From positions 1-60,688 of the forward strand of contig SPVA01000074.1 in NCBI GenBank assembly GCA_013530545.1: 60,688 bases of DNA. Reading direction: 5' to 3'. This document shows positions 46,717 through 55,784 of this stretch, one piece after another; positions within the stretch are counted from its first letter, which is position 1, and every line of letters begins with the position of its first letter. Below the pieces are notes generated by a model that was not told the DNA's origin, ran no database searches, and worked only from the letters and a program-made list of their open reading frames with translations. The DNA is from Acinetobacter lwoffii (GTDB lineage: Bacteria; Pseudomonadota; Gammaproteobacteria; Pseudomonadales; Moraxellaceae). The position numbers and the translations under genes were made by a program.

Positions 46717-46754
46717 TTTTTATAAATTCATTAAAACGATTGAATTTATAAAAA
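46717..46754. promoter_or_regulatory. Perfect 14-bp inverted repeat upstream of the catalase gene
   Basis: TTTTTATAAATTCA - 10 bases - TGAATTTATAAAAA, centred about 95 bp before the catalase ATG. A perfect dyad of this size with an AT-rich spacer suggests an operator or cruciform. It does not match the OxyR consensus. No U-tract terminator context for the divergent dtd gene, which reads away from it. Confidence 0.55.
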
Positions 46755-46830
46755 TAATCTGTTTTATCTATTTATTGTGTTGGCGTATCTTAGCCCGTGC
46801 AGGAAAGGTAATAAATTGAGAGATTTAGAA

Positions 46831-48345
46831 ATGTTTAAGCGTTCATTACTGGTTGCAATGCTTGCAACTGTCACAGCTGCACAAGCTGCCCCTTTAACCA
46901 AAGACAATGGCGCGCCAGTCGGTGATAACCAGAACTCGATCACTGCGGGCCCAAATGGTTCAGTACTCCTTCAGGACGTTCAACTGGTACAAAAATTACA
47001 ACGTTTTGGTCGCGAGCGTATTCCTGAGCGTGTGGTGCATGCGCGTGGTACTGGGGCATATGGTGAATTCGTTGCGACCAAGGATCTGTCTGATCTTACC
47101 CTTGCTTCATTGTTCAAAGCCGGTACTAAAACTCCAGTTTTCCTGCGTTTCTCTACCGTAATTCATGGTAAAGGTTCACCGGAAACGCTACGTGACCCAC
47201 ACGGTTTTGCCTTGAAATTCTATACCCAAGAAGGCAACTGGGACTTGGTTGGTAACCAGACACCGGTATTCTTTATCCGTGATGCGATCAAATTCCCGGA
47301 CTTCATTCATGCGATGAAGCCAAGCCCGGTAACGAATGTTCAAGATGCTAACCGCGTGTTTGACTTCCTGTCGAGCCAGCCATGGGCAACCAACATGCTG
47401 ACTTATGTTTACGGCAAGCAAGGTGTTCCAACCAGCTACCGCGAACAGGACGGTTTTGGTGTTCACGCTTACAAACTGTATAACGACAAAGGTGAATACA
47501 AGTACGTGAAATTCAACTTCCGCTCGAAACAGGGCGTGAAGGGCTTGAACGTGAAAGAAGCGGCTGAGCAGCAAGGTAAAGATTTCAACCACTTGACCAA
47601 TGATCTTTATAACAACATCTATGCAGGTAACTTCCCGAAATGGGATCTGTATATTCAGGTGATTGATCCTAAAGACTTGGGCAAGTTTGATTTTGATCCG
47701 CTAGATCCAACTAAAATCTGGCCAACTGAGCTGGTTCCAGAAACCAAAGTGGGTACTTTGACCCTGAACCGTATGCCGAAGAACTTCTTCAACGAGACTG
47801 AACAGTCGGCATTTGCACCAGGTAACCTAGTGCCAGGTATTGAGCCATCAGAAGACCGTCTGTTACAAGGCCGTATCTTCTCTTACTCAGATACCCAAAT
47901 GTACCGTTTAGGCGCGAATCACCAGCAAATTCCGGTGAACCGCCCAGTGGTGAATGTAAACAACAATAACCAGGATGGCTACATGAATATCTCTGAGCGT
48001 GACTCGGATGTGAACTATGAGCCAAGCCGTAAAGAGCCAAAAGCTGCCACTGAAAAAGCGCGTGCAGTACAAACTCCATTATCTGGTCATGTACAGCAAA
48101 TTGGTGTGAAAGAGCAGAACTTCAAGCAGGCAGGTGAGCTGTACCGTTCATACACGGCTAAAGAGAAAGATGACCTGATCATGAACCTTGCTGCTGACTT
48201 AGGTGCAGTGAAAGATTCAGAAACCAAGCACGTCATGTTGTCTTATTTCTACAAGGCAGATGCGGACTACGGTACACGTATGACCAAGGCAGTAAACGGT
48301 AACCTCGCGACTGTTAAAGCCAAAGCTGCAAAATTAAAAGACTGA
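46831..48345 (+). CDS. katB: Periplasmic catalase, KatB-like
   Basis: Small-subunit haem catalase with a signal peptide, MFKRSLLVAMLATVTAAQAA, so it acts in the periplasm. The catalytic His is in RVVHARGTGAYGEF, Asn in VGNQTPVFFIRDAIKFPDFIHA, and the proximal haem Tyr in GRIFSYSDTQMYRLG. 504 aa fits the exported clade. The open frame runs upstream to 46777, but the signal peptide sets the start at 46831. Followed by an ankyrin gene, as in the Pseudomonas katB-ankB operon. Confidence 0.9.
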   Translation: MFKRSLLVAMLATVTAAQAAPLTKDNGAPVGDNQNSITAGPNGSVLLQDVQLVQKLQRFGRERIPERVVHARGTGAYGEFVATKDLSDLTLASLFKAGTKTPVFLRFSTVIHGKGSPETLRDPHGFALKFYTQEGNWDLVGNQTPVFFIRDAIKFPDFIHAMKPSPVTNVQDANRVFDFLSSQPWATNMLTYVYGKQGVPTSYREQDGFGVHAYKLYNDKGEYKYVKFNFRSKQGVKGLNVKEAAEQQGKDFNHLTNDLYNNIYAGNFPKWDLYIQVIDPKDLGKFDFDPLDPTKIWPTELVPETKVGTLTLNRMPKNFFNETEQSAFAPGNLVPGIEPSEDRLLQGRIFSYSDTQMYRLGANHQQIPVNRPVVNVNNNNQDGYMNISERDSDVNYEPSRKEPKAATEKARAVQTPLSGHVQQIGVKEQNFKQAGELYRSYTAKEKDDLIMNLAADLGAVKDSETKHVMLSYFYKADADYGTRMTKAVNGNLATVKAKAAKLKD

Positions 48346-48402
48346 TTTCGATTGGTCGATCAGGATTGGTGATTAGGGCTTAAGAAGTCACCTCCGCAAA
48401 GT

Positions 48403-48450
48403 CCTGTAGAATTCCAAACCTTTCCTGCACCCTAGGGGGAGTTCTACAGG
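48403..48450 (+). promoter_or_regulatory. Hairpin in the catalase-ankyrin spacer
   Basis: CCTGTAGAA (48403-48411) pairs with TTCTACAGG (48442-48450) around a 30-base loop containing GGGGGAG and CCTTTCC that can pair further. No strong T tract follows, so it may be a partial attenuator or mRNA-stability element between the two genes. Confidence 0.5.
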
Positions 48451-48529
48451 CAACTTGTTTGTTTCAATTTAAAAAGCATTTCAAGATTCAACCGTATTGA
48501 AATGAATTCGATTTCTGCTGGAGTTCATC

Positions 48530-49060
48530 ATGAAAGTTATGTCATCTGTGTTTTTAGCCAGTATTCTCACGATAGGTTCCGCATTCGCAAACGTGACTGT
48601 CGCGAAGGAGATCTCCCCCGCTAAAAGCGTGGACAATATTCAGATGAACTCACAACAGGAACTGGTCGACCTGTTCTTTACTGCCGCCAAAATTGGCAAT
48701 AGCGAAGTTATCAACGAATTTTTAAAACACGGCTTTCCGGTCGATGTACGCAATAAAGACGGTTATACACCACTGATGATGGCGACTTATTATGGCCATC
48801 AGGATATTGTCGCCAGCTTGCTTAAACATGGTGCCGACCGCTGTGCTCGAGATAATCGAGGCAATACAGCCTTGATGGGAGCCTTGTTTAAAATGGAATT
48901 TGCAATTGCCAAGCAGCTGCGTCAGGTGGATTGTGATGCCCAGGCGCAAAAAACCGGACAAAAGACCACAGCCGAATTTGCCAAGGTCATTGGCCAGGAA
49001 AAACAGCTACAGAAACTGATTCAGGAACAGGAAAAAGCTCAGACCAACACCCAGAAATAA
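48530..49060 (+). CDS. Ankyrin-repeat periplasmic protein, AnkB-like
   Basis: A 176-aa protein with a signal peptide (MKVMSSVFLASILTIGSAFA) and three to four ankyrin repeats (residues ~45-140): NEFLKHGFPVDVRNKDGYTPLMMATYYGHQDIVASLLKHGAD is the clearest pair, followed by DNRGNTALMGALF. The C-terminus is Gln/Lys rich. In Pseudomonas, AnkB is needed for full KatB activity in the periplasm; the same partnership is inferred here from order and secretion. Own upstream ribosome binding site (GGAG). Confidence 0.85.
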   Translation: MKVMSSVFLASILTIGSAFANVTVAKEISPAKSVDNIQMNSQQELVDLFFTAAKIGNSEVINEFLKHGFPVDVRNKDGYTPLMMATYYGHQDIVASLLKHGADRCARDNRGNTALMGALFKMEFAIAKQLRQVDCDAQAQKTGQKTTAEFAKVIGQEKQLQKLIQEQEKAQTNTQK

Positions 49061-49179
49061 ACCGGGTTATGCTTCTGATACTTTTGTCGCAAATACAGCC
49101 AGCTGTACGTAAATCCTGCATTATTGCATGACTTTTTATGCTTTAATGCAGAGATAAGCACAGCGATATTCCCTTAGTT

Positions 49180-50364
49180 ATGGCTCCAATTATCCATTCT
49201 CTGTTAGATACTGACTTGTACAAATTCACCATGTTACAAGTGGTCTTACACAAGTTTCCGCAAACGCATAGTGTCTACCATTTCCGTTGTCGTAATCTGG
49301 AAGATACAGTCTATCCACTGACGGATATTCTGGATGATCTCAATCATCAACTGGACCTGCTGTGTCAGCTCAAATTCAAAGAAGATGAACTGCAATATTT
49401 AAGAAGCTTACGTTTTATCAAAAGCGATTTTGTGGATTATCTGGAACTGTTCCAGCTCAAGCGCCGTTTCATCAAGGCCAGTATCGACAGTCAAGGCCGT
49501 CTGGATATTGTGGTGGAAGGCCCGATGGTTCAGGCGATGATGTTCGAGATCTTCGTACTGGCGATTGTCAATGAACTGTATTTCAGTCGGATTCGCACGC
49601 CTGAAGTGTTGGCTGAAGGCGAACGCCGTTTAAAAGCCAAAATCGAGCTATTAAAACAGTATGATGCTGCGCAAAACCCCAATGATCCACCATTTTTGGT
49701 GTCAGATTTTGGTACGCGTCGCCGTTACAGTTTCGATTGGCAAAAGCATGTGGTCGAAGAATTTCACAGTGGCACCAGTAATGTACTGTTAGCCAAAGAG
49801 CTGGGCATTACCCCGATTGGCACCATGGCGCATGAATTCCTGCAAGCTTTTCAGGCACTGGATGTACGTCTGCGTAATTTCCAGAAATCTGCACTAGAAA
49901 GCTGGGTACAGGAATATCGTGGTGACCTGGGCATTGCCCTAACCGATGTGGTTGGGATGGATGCGTTCCTGCGCGACTTTGACCTGTACTTTGCCAAACT
50001 GTTCGATGGCTTGCGTCATGACAGTGGTGATCCCTATGAATGGGGTGACAAGGCCTATGCGCATTATAAAAAGCTGAAAATTGACAGCAAAACCAAAATG
50101 CTGACTTTTAGTGATGGCTTGAATCTGGAAAAAGCCTGGAAACTGCACCAGTATTTTAAAGACCGTTTTCAGGTCAGTTTCGGCATTGGCACCAATCTGA
50201 CCAATGATATGGGGCAAACCCCACTCAATATTGTGCTGAAACTGGTGGAATGTAACCGTCAGTCAGTAGCCAAAATCTCGGATAGTCCGGGCAAAACCAT
50301 GACCGATAATGATACGTTCTTGGCCTATTTGCGTCAGGTTTTTGAGATCAATGAACCTGCTTAA
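49180..50364 (+). CDS. pncB: Nicotinate phosphoribosyltransferase
   Basis: ATP-dependent formation of nicotinate mononucleotide from nicotinate and PRPP. N-terminus [19 protein letters not shown] is the PncB signature; [22 protein letters not shown] and [27 protein letters not shown] follow, and [17 protein letters not shown] carries the acidic active-site cluster. 394 aa is standard. Works downstream of PncA (36.5 kb). Confidence 0.96.
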   Translation: MAPIIHSLLDTDLYKFTMLQVVLHKFPQTHSVYHFRCRNLEDTVYPLTDILDDLNHQLDLLCQLKFKEDELQYLRSLRFIKSDFVDYLELFQLKRRFIKASIDSQGRLDIVVEGPMVQAMMFEIFVLAIVNELYFSRIRTPEVLAEGERRLKAKIELLKQYDAAQNPNDPPFLVSDFGTRRRYSFDWQKHVVEEFHSGTSNVLLAKELGITPIGTMAHEFLQAFQALDVRLRNFQKSALESWVQEYRGDLGIALTDVVGMDAFLRDFDLYFAKLFDGLRHDSGDPYEWGDKAYAHYKKLKIDSKTKMLTFSDGLNLEKAWKLHQYFKDRFQVSFGIGTNLTNDMGQTPLNIVLKLVECNRQSVAKISDSPGKTMTDNDTFLAYLRQVFEINEPA

Positions 50365-50392
50365 GTCAGTTTGAAAAATTCATAATTTTTAA

Positions 50393-50422
50393 GAACCGTT
50401 TCTATATAGAGGCGGTTTTTTT
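50393..50422 (+). terminator. pncB terminator
   Basis: AACCGTTTC / GAGGCGGTT imperfect stem with seven T. Confidence 0.78.
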
Positions 50423-50539
50423 ATGCAAGCTTATTTAACACCAGGGTTTAGCTAAAATCTTGCTAATCATCTGCAAAGAAAGCACATCAGTGTAAAAACC
50501 AGCTGTGCTAAGATCAACAGGATTTGACCAATAATAGCC

Positions 50540-51397
50540 ATGATAACGATGACCGCTGCAGCTTTTAATTTTGGCCTGCTGATTGAGGCAGAAGATTTAG
50601 TTCCCTATTTGGGCCATGAAAAACTTCGTATTGTCGACCTGAGCCGTGCCTCTGTGTATGAGCAGCTGCATATTCCGCACGCCTTGCATTTAAAGCCTAA
50701 ACTTCTGGTGCGTCAGGAAGAAACGGCAATGGGACTGTTGCCGGACGCGGAAGGCTTGCAGGCTCTCATTGATTATCTGAATATTTCTCCTGAACATCAT
50801 GTGGTGGCTTATGATGATGAGGGCGGGGCATGGGCAGGGCGTTTGCTCTGGAACCTGCATTGTCAGGGCTTTGAAAATACCAGCTTATTGAATGGTGGGA
50901 TTCATGCCTGGCTCGGTGCAGGCTTGCCGACTTCTTCCAGTCAGGAACAGTTTGCACCAGTGAAGAACGTGTTGCAGGTCAATCTTGAGCATCAGGCGAA
51001 TTTTCAGATTGGCTATGATGAACTGCGCCAACAGGTTGAAAATCAACAGGTTCAAATTTGGGATTGCCGTACACAAGATGAATATACTGGCCTGCGTCTA
51101 GCGGCTCGACGCGGCGGTCACATTCCGGGAGCACGTCATTTTGAATGGAGTACTGCCCTTAATCGTGAAAATCATTTAAAATTACAGCCTTTACCACGTA
51201 CTCAGCAGCGTCTGGAACAACTGGGCTTTGATTTGAATCAACCCGTTGTGGTGTACTGCCAGTCCCATCACCGCTCAGGTTTGGCCTATATTCTGGGTCG
51301 TTTACTGGGCTGGAAAATTCGAGCCTATGATGGTGCGTGGAGTGAATGGGGCAACCGCCTCGATAGTCCAATCGCTACAGGGGAGCTGCCATCTTGA
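50540..51397 (+). CDS. Thiosulfate sulfurtransferase (tandem rhodanese)
   Basis: Two rhodanese domains: an inactive N-terminal one (residues ~10-130, with [14 protein letters not shown] in place of a catalytic loop) and an active C-terminal one (~155-280). Catalytic Cys is in [15 protein letters not shown]; its six-residue loop QSHHRS resembles the Azotobacter RhdA-type loop. It transfers sulfane sulfur to cyanide or thiol acceptors. 285 aa is typical. It overlaps psd by 4 bp, the same pair as rhdA-psd in Pseudomonas. Met1 or Met4 may be the start. Confidence 0.9.
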   Translation: MITMTAAAFNFGLLIEAEDLVPYLGHEKLRIVDLSRASVYEQLHIPHALHLKPKLLVRQEETAMGLLPDAEGLQALIDYLNISPEHHVVAYDDEGGAWAGRLLWNLHCQGFENTSLLNGGIHAWLGAGLPTSSSQEQFAPVKNVLQVNLEHQANFQIGYDELRQQVENQQVQIWDCRTQDEYTGLRLAARRGGHIPGARHFEWSTALNRENHLKLQPLPRTQQRLEQLGFDLNQPVVVYCQSHHRSGLAYILGRLLGWKIRAYDGAWSEWGNRLDSPIATGELPS

Positions 51398-52245
51398 GCA
51401 TCACATCACGTTTAAAACAACAGTTTTTTATTAAAGCTCAACGATTAGTACCGCAACATCGCTTGTCTCGGGTGGTGGGTAAAATTGCCGCCAGCGAAAA
51501 CCCGATTATCAAAACTGCTGCAATTACTGCCTTTAAGGCGCAGTATGGCATTGATATGTCGATTGCTGAACAGGCCAATGCCCTGAAATTCAAATCATTT
51601 AATGAATTTTTTACCCGTGCCCTAAAAGAAGGTATCCGTGCAGTTGATCCAGATGCTACGAGCATTGTTTCGCCTGCAGATGGTGCGATTTCCCAGCTGG
51701 GTAAAATTGAAAATGGCGATGTGTTTCAGGCCAAAGGCCAGAAATTTACCGTTGAAGCACTGATTGCTGATCCGCAACTGGCCGAGCCATTCAAAAACGG
51801 TGAATTTGCGACCGTATATTTGTCGCCACGTGATTATCATCGGGTGCATATGCCATTTGCTGGCACCTTGACTGAAACGTTATATGTACCGGGCGAGCTA
51901 TTCTCGGTCAATCAGGTGACCGCAGAAAATATTCCGGGCCTGTTTGCACGCAATGAACGTATGGTCTGTCTGTTTGATACTGAAATCGGCCGTATGGCGG
52001 TGGTATTGGTCGGTGCGATGATTGTGGCGGGTATTGAAACCGTGGCAACCGGCAAAGTGAAGCCTTCAGGCCGGATCGAACTTAATCAGCATGATCTGTT
52101 CCTGGAAAAAGGGGCAGAACTGGGTCGTTTCTACCTCGGTTCAACAGCAGTGATTTTATTCGAAGAAAATAAAATGCAGTGGGAGGCCGCATTCAAGGCC
52201 AATTCTTTGGTGAATATGGGTGAAGCGCTGGGGCATACGCTGTAA
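51394..52245 (+). CDS. psd: Phosphatidylserine decarboxylase proenzyme
   Basis: Makes phosphatidylethanolamine. [11 protein letters not shown], the charge-relay His in [16 protein letters not shown], and the self-cleavage site LGST near the C-terminus ([11 protein letters not shown]), whose Ser becomes the pyruvoyl group. 283 aa is normal. Translation starts at TTG in the stop-start overlap TTGA with the rhodanese gene, so the two are coupled. Confidence 0.95.
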   Translation: MSITSRLKQQFFIKAQRLVPQHRLSRVVGKIAASENPIIKTAAITAFKAQYGIDMSIAEQANALKFKSFNEFFTRALKEGIRAVDPDATSIVSPADGAISQLGKIENGDVFQAKGQKFTVEALIADPQLAEPFKNGEFATVYLSPRDYHRVHMPFAGTLTETLYVPGELFSVNQVTAENIPGLFARNERMVCLFDTEIGRMAVVLVGAMIVAGIETVATGKVKPSGRIELNQHDLFLEKGAELGRFYLGSTAVILFEENKMQWEAAFKANSLVNMGEALGHTL

Positions 52246-52251
52246 TACTAT

Positions 52252-52416
52252 TCCTCCTCCCTTTGGGAGGAGGCTAGGTGGAGGGGCTTTTAAAATAACC
52301 TCTTCCTTGCGAAGCAGTGCTTCTCACCTCCTAGAAGGAGAGGGAACTTCCCCCTTTCTAAAGATGGATTTAATTTTTAGCTAATCCCTCCCAGCCTCCC
52401 TTTTAAAAGGGAGGAG
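52252..52416. repeat. Palindromic, inverted-ended intergenic repeat (MITE-like)
   Basis: Left end: CCTCCTCCC-TTT-GGGAGGAGG (52253-52273) then GCTAGGTGGAGGGG. Right end, read in reverse: CTCCTCCC-TTTTAAAA-GGGAGG then CTGGGAGGG. So the ~165-bp element has inverted, internally palindromic ends. Its middle contains GAAGCAGTGCTTC (52311-52323) and other short hairpins. No coding. Placed between psd and its downstream terminator. Confidence 0.6.
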
Positions 52417-52428
52417 CTAAAAAGAAAT

Positions 52429-52456
52429 AAAAAAGCGCCATCAGGCGCTTTTTTTA
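52429..52456. terminator. Bidirectional terminator between psd and the SPOR gene
   Basis: AAAAAAGCGCC / GGCGCTTTTTTT with ATCA loop, between convergent genes. Confidence 0.88.
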
Positions 52457-52467
52457 TTTCTAGAAAA

Positions 52468-53115
52468 TTATCGTTTCACGACGATGGAATCGATTCCGCT
52501 ATTTTGCAAGGTTTGCTGCGCAATAATTGCAGCTTCTGCAGAATCATAAGGGCCTGAAACCACGCGATACCAGACTTTGCCATTTTCTACGCTGCGTACC
52601 ACATCGGCAGATAAGCCATTAAGAATAATTTCGGCACGGCGGGCATCGGCCTGATCCGGATCATCAAAACTGCGGACTTGCAGAATATAACTGGCCGGAG
52701 CGGCAACAGGCGCTTCGCTGGCTTCTAAGCCAGGCTCAGTTGTGGTCGCCTCAGGTGTAGCCACTTCAGGTCGAGGTGCTTCTACAATCACTACCGTATC
52801 CTGATTTTTGTTTTCAGGGACGGCCTGTTCAGGAATTGGCGTCACTTGTTGCTGTGGCAAGAGATCATAAAAACGGTAATCTTTATTGGTATCTTCTTCT
52901 TGGACAGATTCAGCACTTGTTTGAGTTTTCGGTTTAACTGGTTCCCATGGCTTCCAGAGCATCAGTGCCATTAAAAAACTTAACACGATTAAAATGATCA
53001 CGAGTGTGCCGAGCCAGGTTGGAATAAGTGGCTTTTTAGGCTTATTCGGTCTTTCAGATACACCGCGCTGCGTTTTTCCAAACACTTGGGATTTTCCTCT
53101 TATTAATCGGGACAT
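52468..53115 (-). CDS. SPOR-domain membrane protein (FtsN-like)
   Basis: A 215-aa single-pass protein: basic cytoplasmic N-terminus, membrane helix LGTLVIILIVLSFLMALML (residues ~35-53), Pro/Glu-rich periplasmic linker, and C-terminal SPOR domain (~140-213) with YILQVRSFDDPDQADARRAEI and VWYRVVSGPYDSAEAA. SPOR binds denuded glycan at the septum. Beside argS, as the FtsN-like SPOR gene in Pseudomonas; a division role is likely but FtsN identity is unproven. Confidence 0.85.
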   Translation of the reverse strand: MSRLIRGKSQVFGKTQRGVSERPNKPKKPLIPTWLGTLVIILIVLSFLMALMLWKPWEPVKPKTQTSAESVQEEDTNKDYRFYDLLPQQQVTPIPEQAVPENKNQDTVVIVEAPRPEVATPEATTTEPGLEASEAPVAAPASYILQVRSFDDPDQADARRAEIILNGLSADVVRSVENGKVWYRVVSGPYDSAEAAIIAQQTLQNSGIDSIVVKR

Positions 53116-53296
53116 ATAGAAAAGGCATAACAGCAGTTATGCCCCTACTATCACTTCATCCTATGTGATCAGGATACAAAAGTCATCCTCTAGATCACAA
53201 ATCACACAGAATTTTAATTTATCTGTATCTTCAAGCACATAGCTAAAGTTACAAAATGTCTGCTCTTTTGCTTACATGCTCACTTCGAGCCTAGCT

Positions 53297-53372
53297 CTCG
53301 CCTTGCGAGCATGCAAAGCAGTGCTTTGACTATTTACCTTCTTGCATCAATGTAAAAGCAGTGCTTTACATT
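53297..53372. repeat. Hairpin cluster with the AGCAGTGCT palindrome
   Basis: Three hairpins in a row: CTCGCCTTGCGAG (53297-53309), CAAAGCAGTGCTTTG (53314-53328) and AATGTAAAAGCAGTGCTTTACATT (53349-53372). The last spans the argS stop codon. The same core occurs at 52311-52323. No T tract follows any of them, so they are not ordinary terminators. The rest of the 250-bp spacer (53116-53296) holds nothing I can name. Confidence 0.6.
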
Positions 53373-55156
53373 GATTCAGGAGCTGACACACCTAAAAGTT
53401 CTAAACCGTTACGCAGTACCTGACGCACGTTCACAGATAACAGTAAACGTGCCTGAGTCAATTCAGCATCATCACCGAGTACTTTATTGTCGTTGTACCA
53501 GCCGTGGAACAAGGCTGCCAGCTCTTTCAGGTAATTACCGATTTGATGTGGTTCATAGCTGTTTGCAGCACGGACCAGAATTTCCGGATAGGCCGCTAGT
53601 TTGGCCAGGATTTCAGTTTCAGCATCAAGCTCCAGCTTAGCCGCCAAATTACGTGCTGCTGTAGCATCAAAGTTGACATTGGTAGACGCTGCTTTTTCTA
53701 ACATACGACAGATACGGGCGTGTGCATACTGGATGTAATACACTGCATTGTCCTTGCTTTGTGACACAGCAAGATCCAGGTCAAAATCAATGTGCTGTTC
53801 AGACTTACGCATTACGTAGTAAAAACGTGCAGCATCATTGCCAACTTCTTTACGCAGATCACGCAAGGTCACAAACTGGCCTGAACGGGATGACATTTGT
53901 ACCATCTCGCCGCCACGCCATAGGCTCACGAACTGAACCAGAAGAACCGTTAATTTTTTCGAGTCATAGCCCAGCGCATCAATGGCCGCTTTTACACGTG
54001 CGATATAACCGTGGTGATCTGAACCCCAGATATCGATGATATCGGTATAGCCACGTTGTAACTTGTTCAGGTGGTAAGCGATGTCAGACGCGAAGTAAGT
54101 GGTCTGACCATTACGACGTTTCACGACACGGTCTTTTTCATCACCGAATGCAGTGGATTTGAACCAGATGTTGCCATCCAGTCCATACAGGAAACCACGC
54201 TGATCTAAGGTCTGTAAGGCTTCTTCAATTTTGTCTGTCAATGATTCTTCGCTGAACCATTGATTGAAGGTTACACCAAATTCGCCTAGGTCATCTTTAA
54301 TATCATCTAAGATAGCTTTAAGCGCGGCTTGCAAGAATACGCGGTAGCCTGTGCCAATTAACGCTTGTGAATTAAAGATCAAACCATCGATGTGTTTTTC
54401 TTTATCGCCAGACAATATGACTTTATTGCCATCTGCATCTAATTCAGCTGCAAACTGTACATCTTCAGGCACGTTTTTATACACGTCAGCCACAGGACGT
54501 ACATAGGCGTCGCCATCCTGATCAATAATGCTTTGCGCGATTTCTTTAACGTAGTCACCTTGGTAGGCATTTTTCGGGAACACCAGTTCCTGACCCGTTA
54601 ATTCTAAGTAGCGCAGATAAGTCGAAGTCGCCAGAATGTCCATTTGACGGCCAGCATCATTGACATAGTATTCGCGGTCGACTTTAGCACCAGTCGCTTC
54701 AAGCAAATTCGCAACCGTCATACCATACGCGGCACCACGACCATGACCTACGTGCAGGCTAGAGGTCGGGTTGGCAGACACGAATTCAACCTGGATACGT
54801 TTATCCGCATTGACCTGGGTACGACCATAAGTCGCCTGTTGTGCCTGAATTTGATCAAGGACTGCAAAGCGCTGGTCAGCATTCAGGAAGAAGTTAATAA
54901 AACCAGGACCGGCAATTTCTGCCTTGCTGATATCCGCCACTTCAGGCAGGGCAGCAAGAATTTTTTCCGCTAAATCACGTGGCTTCATACCCGCAGCTTT
55001 CGACGCGATCATGGCAATATTCGACGCAAAGTCACCATGGCTTCGGTCTTTGGTACGCGTCAAATTACTTGTATTGTTCCAGTGAGATGGGAGTACGCCT
55101 TGTGCCTGTAAAGTGTGCACTGCATGATCGAGAGCTGCTTGTATTGCCGTATTCAT
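53366..55156 (-). CDS. argS: Arginine-tRNA ligase
   Basis: Class I synthetase for arginine. The N-terminal Add-1 tRNA D-loop domain (MNTAIQAALDHAVHTLQAQG...) comes first. HIGH appears as HVGHGRGAAYG, preceded by VEFVSANPTSSLHVGH. The C-terminal DALR anticodon-binding domain ends ...SAPESM. The KMSKS position reads MSSRSGQFVTL, as in ArgRS lacking a canonical motif. Start at 55156; the open frame extends 15 codons more but without homology. Full length (596 aa). Confidence 0.97.
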   Translation of the reverse strand: MNTAIQAALDHAVHTLQAQGVLPSHWNNTSNLTRTKDRSHGDFASNIAMIASKAAGMKPRDLAEKILAALPEVADISKAEIAGPGFINFFLNADQRFAVLDQIQAQQATYGRTQVNADKRIQVEFVSANPTSSLHVGHGRGAAYGMTVANLLEATGAKVDREYYVNDAGRQMDILATSTYLRYLELTGQELVFPKNAYQGDYVKEIAQSIIDQDGDAYVRPVADVYKNVPEDVQFAAELDADGNKVILSGDKEKHIDGLIFNSQALIGTGYRVFLQAALKAILDDIKDDLGEFGVTFNQWFSEESLTDKIEEALQTLDQRGFLYGLDGNIWFKSTAFGDEKDRVVKRRNGQTTYFASDIAYHLNKLQRGYTDIIDIWGSDHHGYIARVKAAIDALGYDSKKLTVLLVQFVSLWRGGEMVQMSSRSGQFVTLRDLRKEVGNDAARFYYVMRKSEQHIDFDLDLAVSQSKDNAVYYIQYAHARICRMLEKAASTNVNFDATAARNLAAKLELDAETEILAKLAAYPEILVRAANSYEPHQIGNYLKELAALFHGWYNDNKVLGDDAELTQARLLLSVNVRQVLRNGLELLGVSAPESM

Positions 55157-55415
55157 AATCAGTCGAAAATAGAGATCGCAGAAAAACAGCAAATATAGCA
55201 AATTTCAGGCTGTTTAGGTAAAAGCATTTCTAGGGAATAAAAAGTAGAAGATCACTTCACCAGAAATTTTGAACTAGAGAAAGGGGTAATAACCGGATTA
55301 ATCCCGTGAAAATAAAACCAGTTTTTAGCTCAACATTTCAGATGAAAAAAACAATGCTCCACCGTATAGAATTTGGCTTATATTAGTCATCTGAAAACAG
55401 TAAAAAGAGCATGTC

Positions 55416-55703
55416 GTGGCTGCATCACAACGTCCGACCATTATCGGTCATATTCCTAAACTTCCTGCAAAATGGGCATTGATTATTGTGCCTTTTATCC
55501 TATCCTGCCTGATGAGTGGCATCATTTCCATGATCAATATGCTGCGTAATCTCGGCTGGATTGATGGATTTATGGCACTCTGGTTTCATAACTGGATGAT
55601 TTCCTGGGCGATTGCTTTTCCGATTGTGGTGACCTTATTGCCGTTCGTACGCAAATTCACTGGGCTATTGGTCGATATGTCCGGACCTCAGCCACCCAAG
55701 TGA
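55416..55703 (+). CDS. DUF2798 small membrane protein
   Basis: A 95-aa protein with two hydrophobic helices: WALIIVPFILSCLMSGIISMINM and WMISWAIAFPIVVTLLPFVRK. The pattern SCLMSGIIS...NxG...SWxIAFP...P.VRK matches DUF2798. Translation starts at GTG (55416) after AAAGAG; the nearby ATG at 55411 is out of frame. Function unknown. Confidence 0.82.
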   Translation: MAASQRPTIIGHIPKLPAKWALIIVPFILSCLMSGIISMINMLRNLGWIDGFMALWFHNWMISWAIAFPIVVTLLPFVRKFTGLLVDMSGPQPPK

Positions 55704-55784
55704 TCATTTTTAAATTTAATCGGGTGGGGGCAGCTCTCTGACGATTTAAAAGCTGGGCTGTAAGAGGAAATAGCTTCATCAGCT

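Noticed and set aside
46681..46830. OxyR site before the catalase gene
   Set aside because: No ATAG-N7-CTAT repeats with the required phasing were found; only the unrelated 14-bp dyad.
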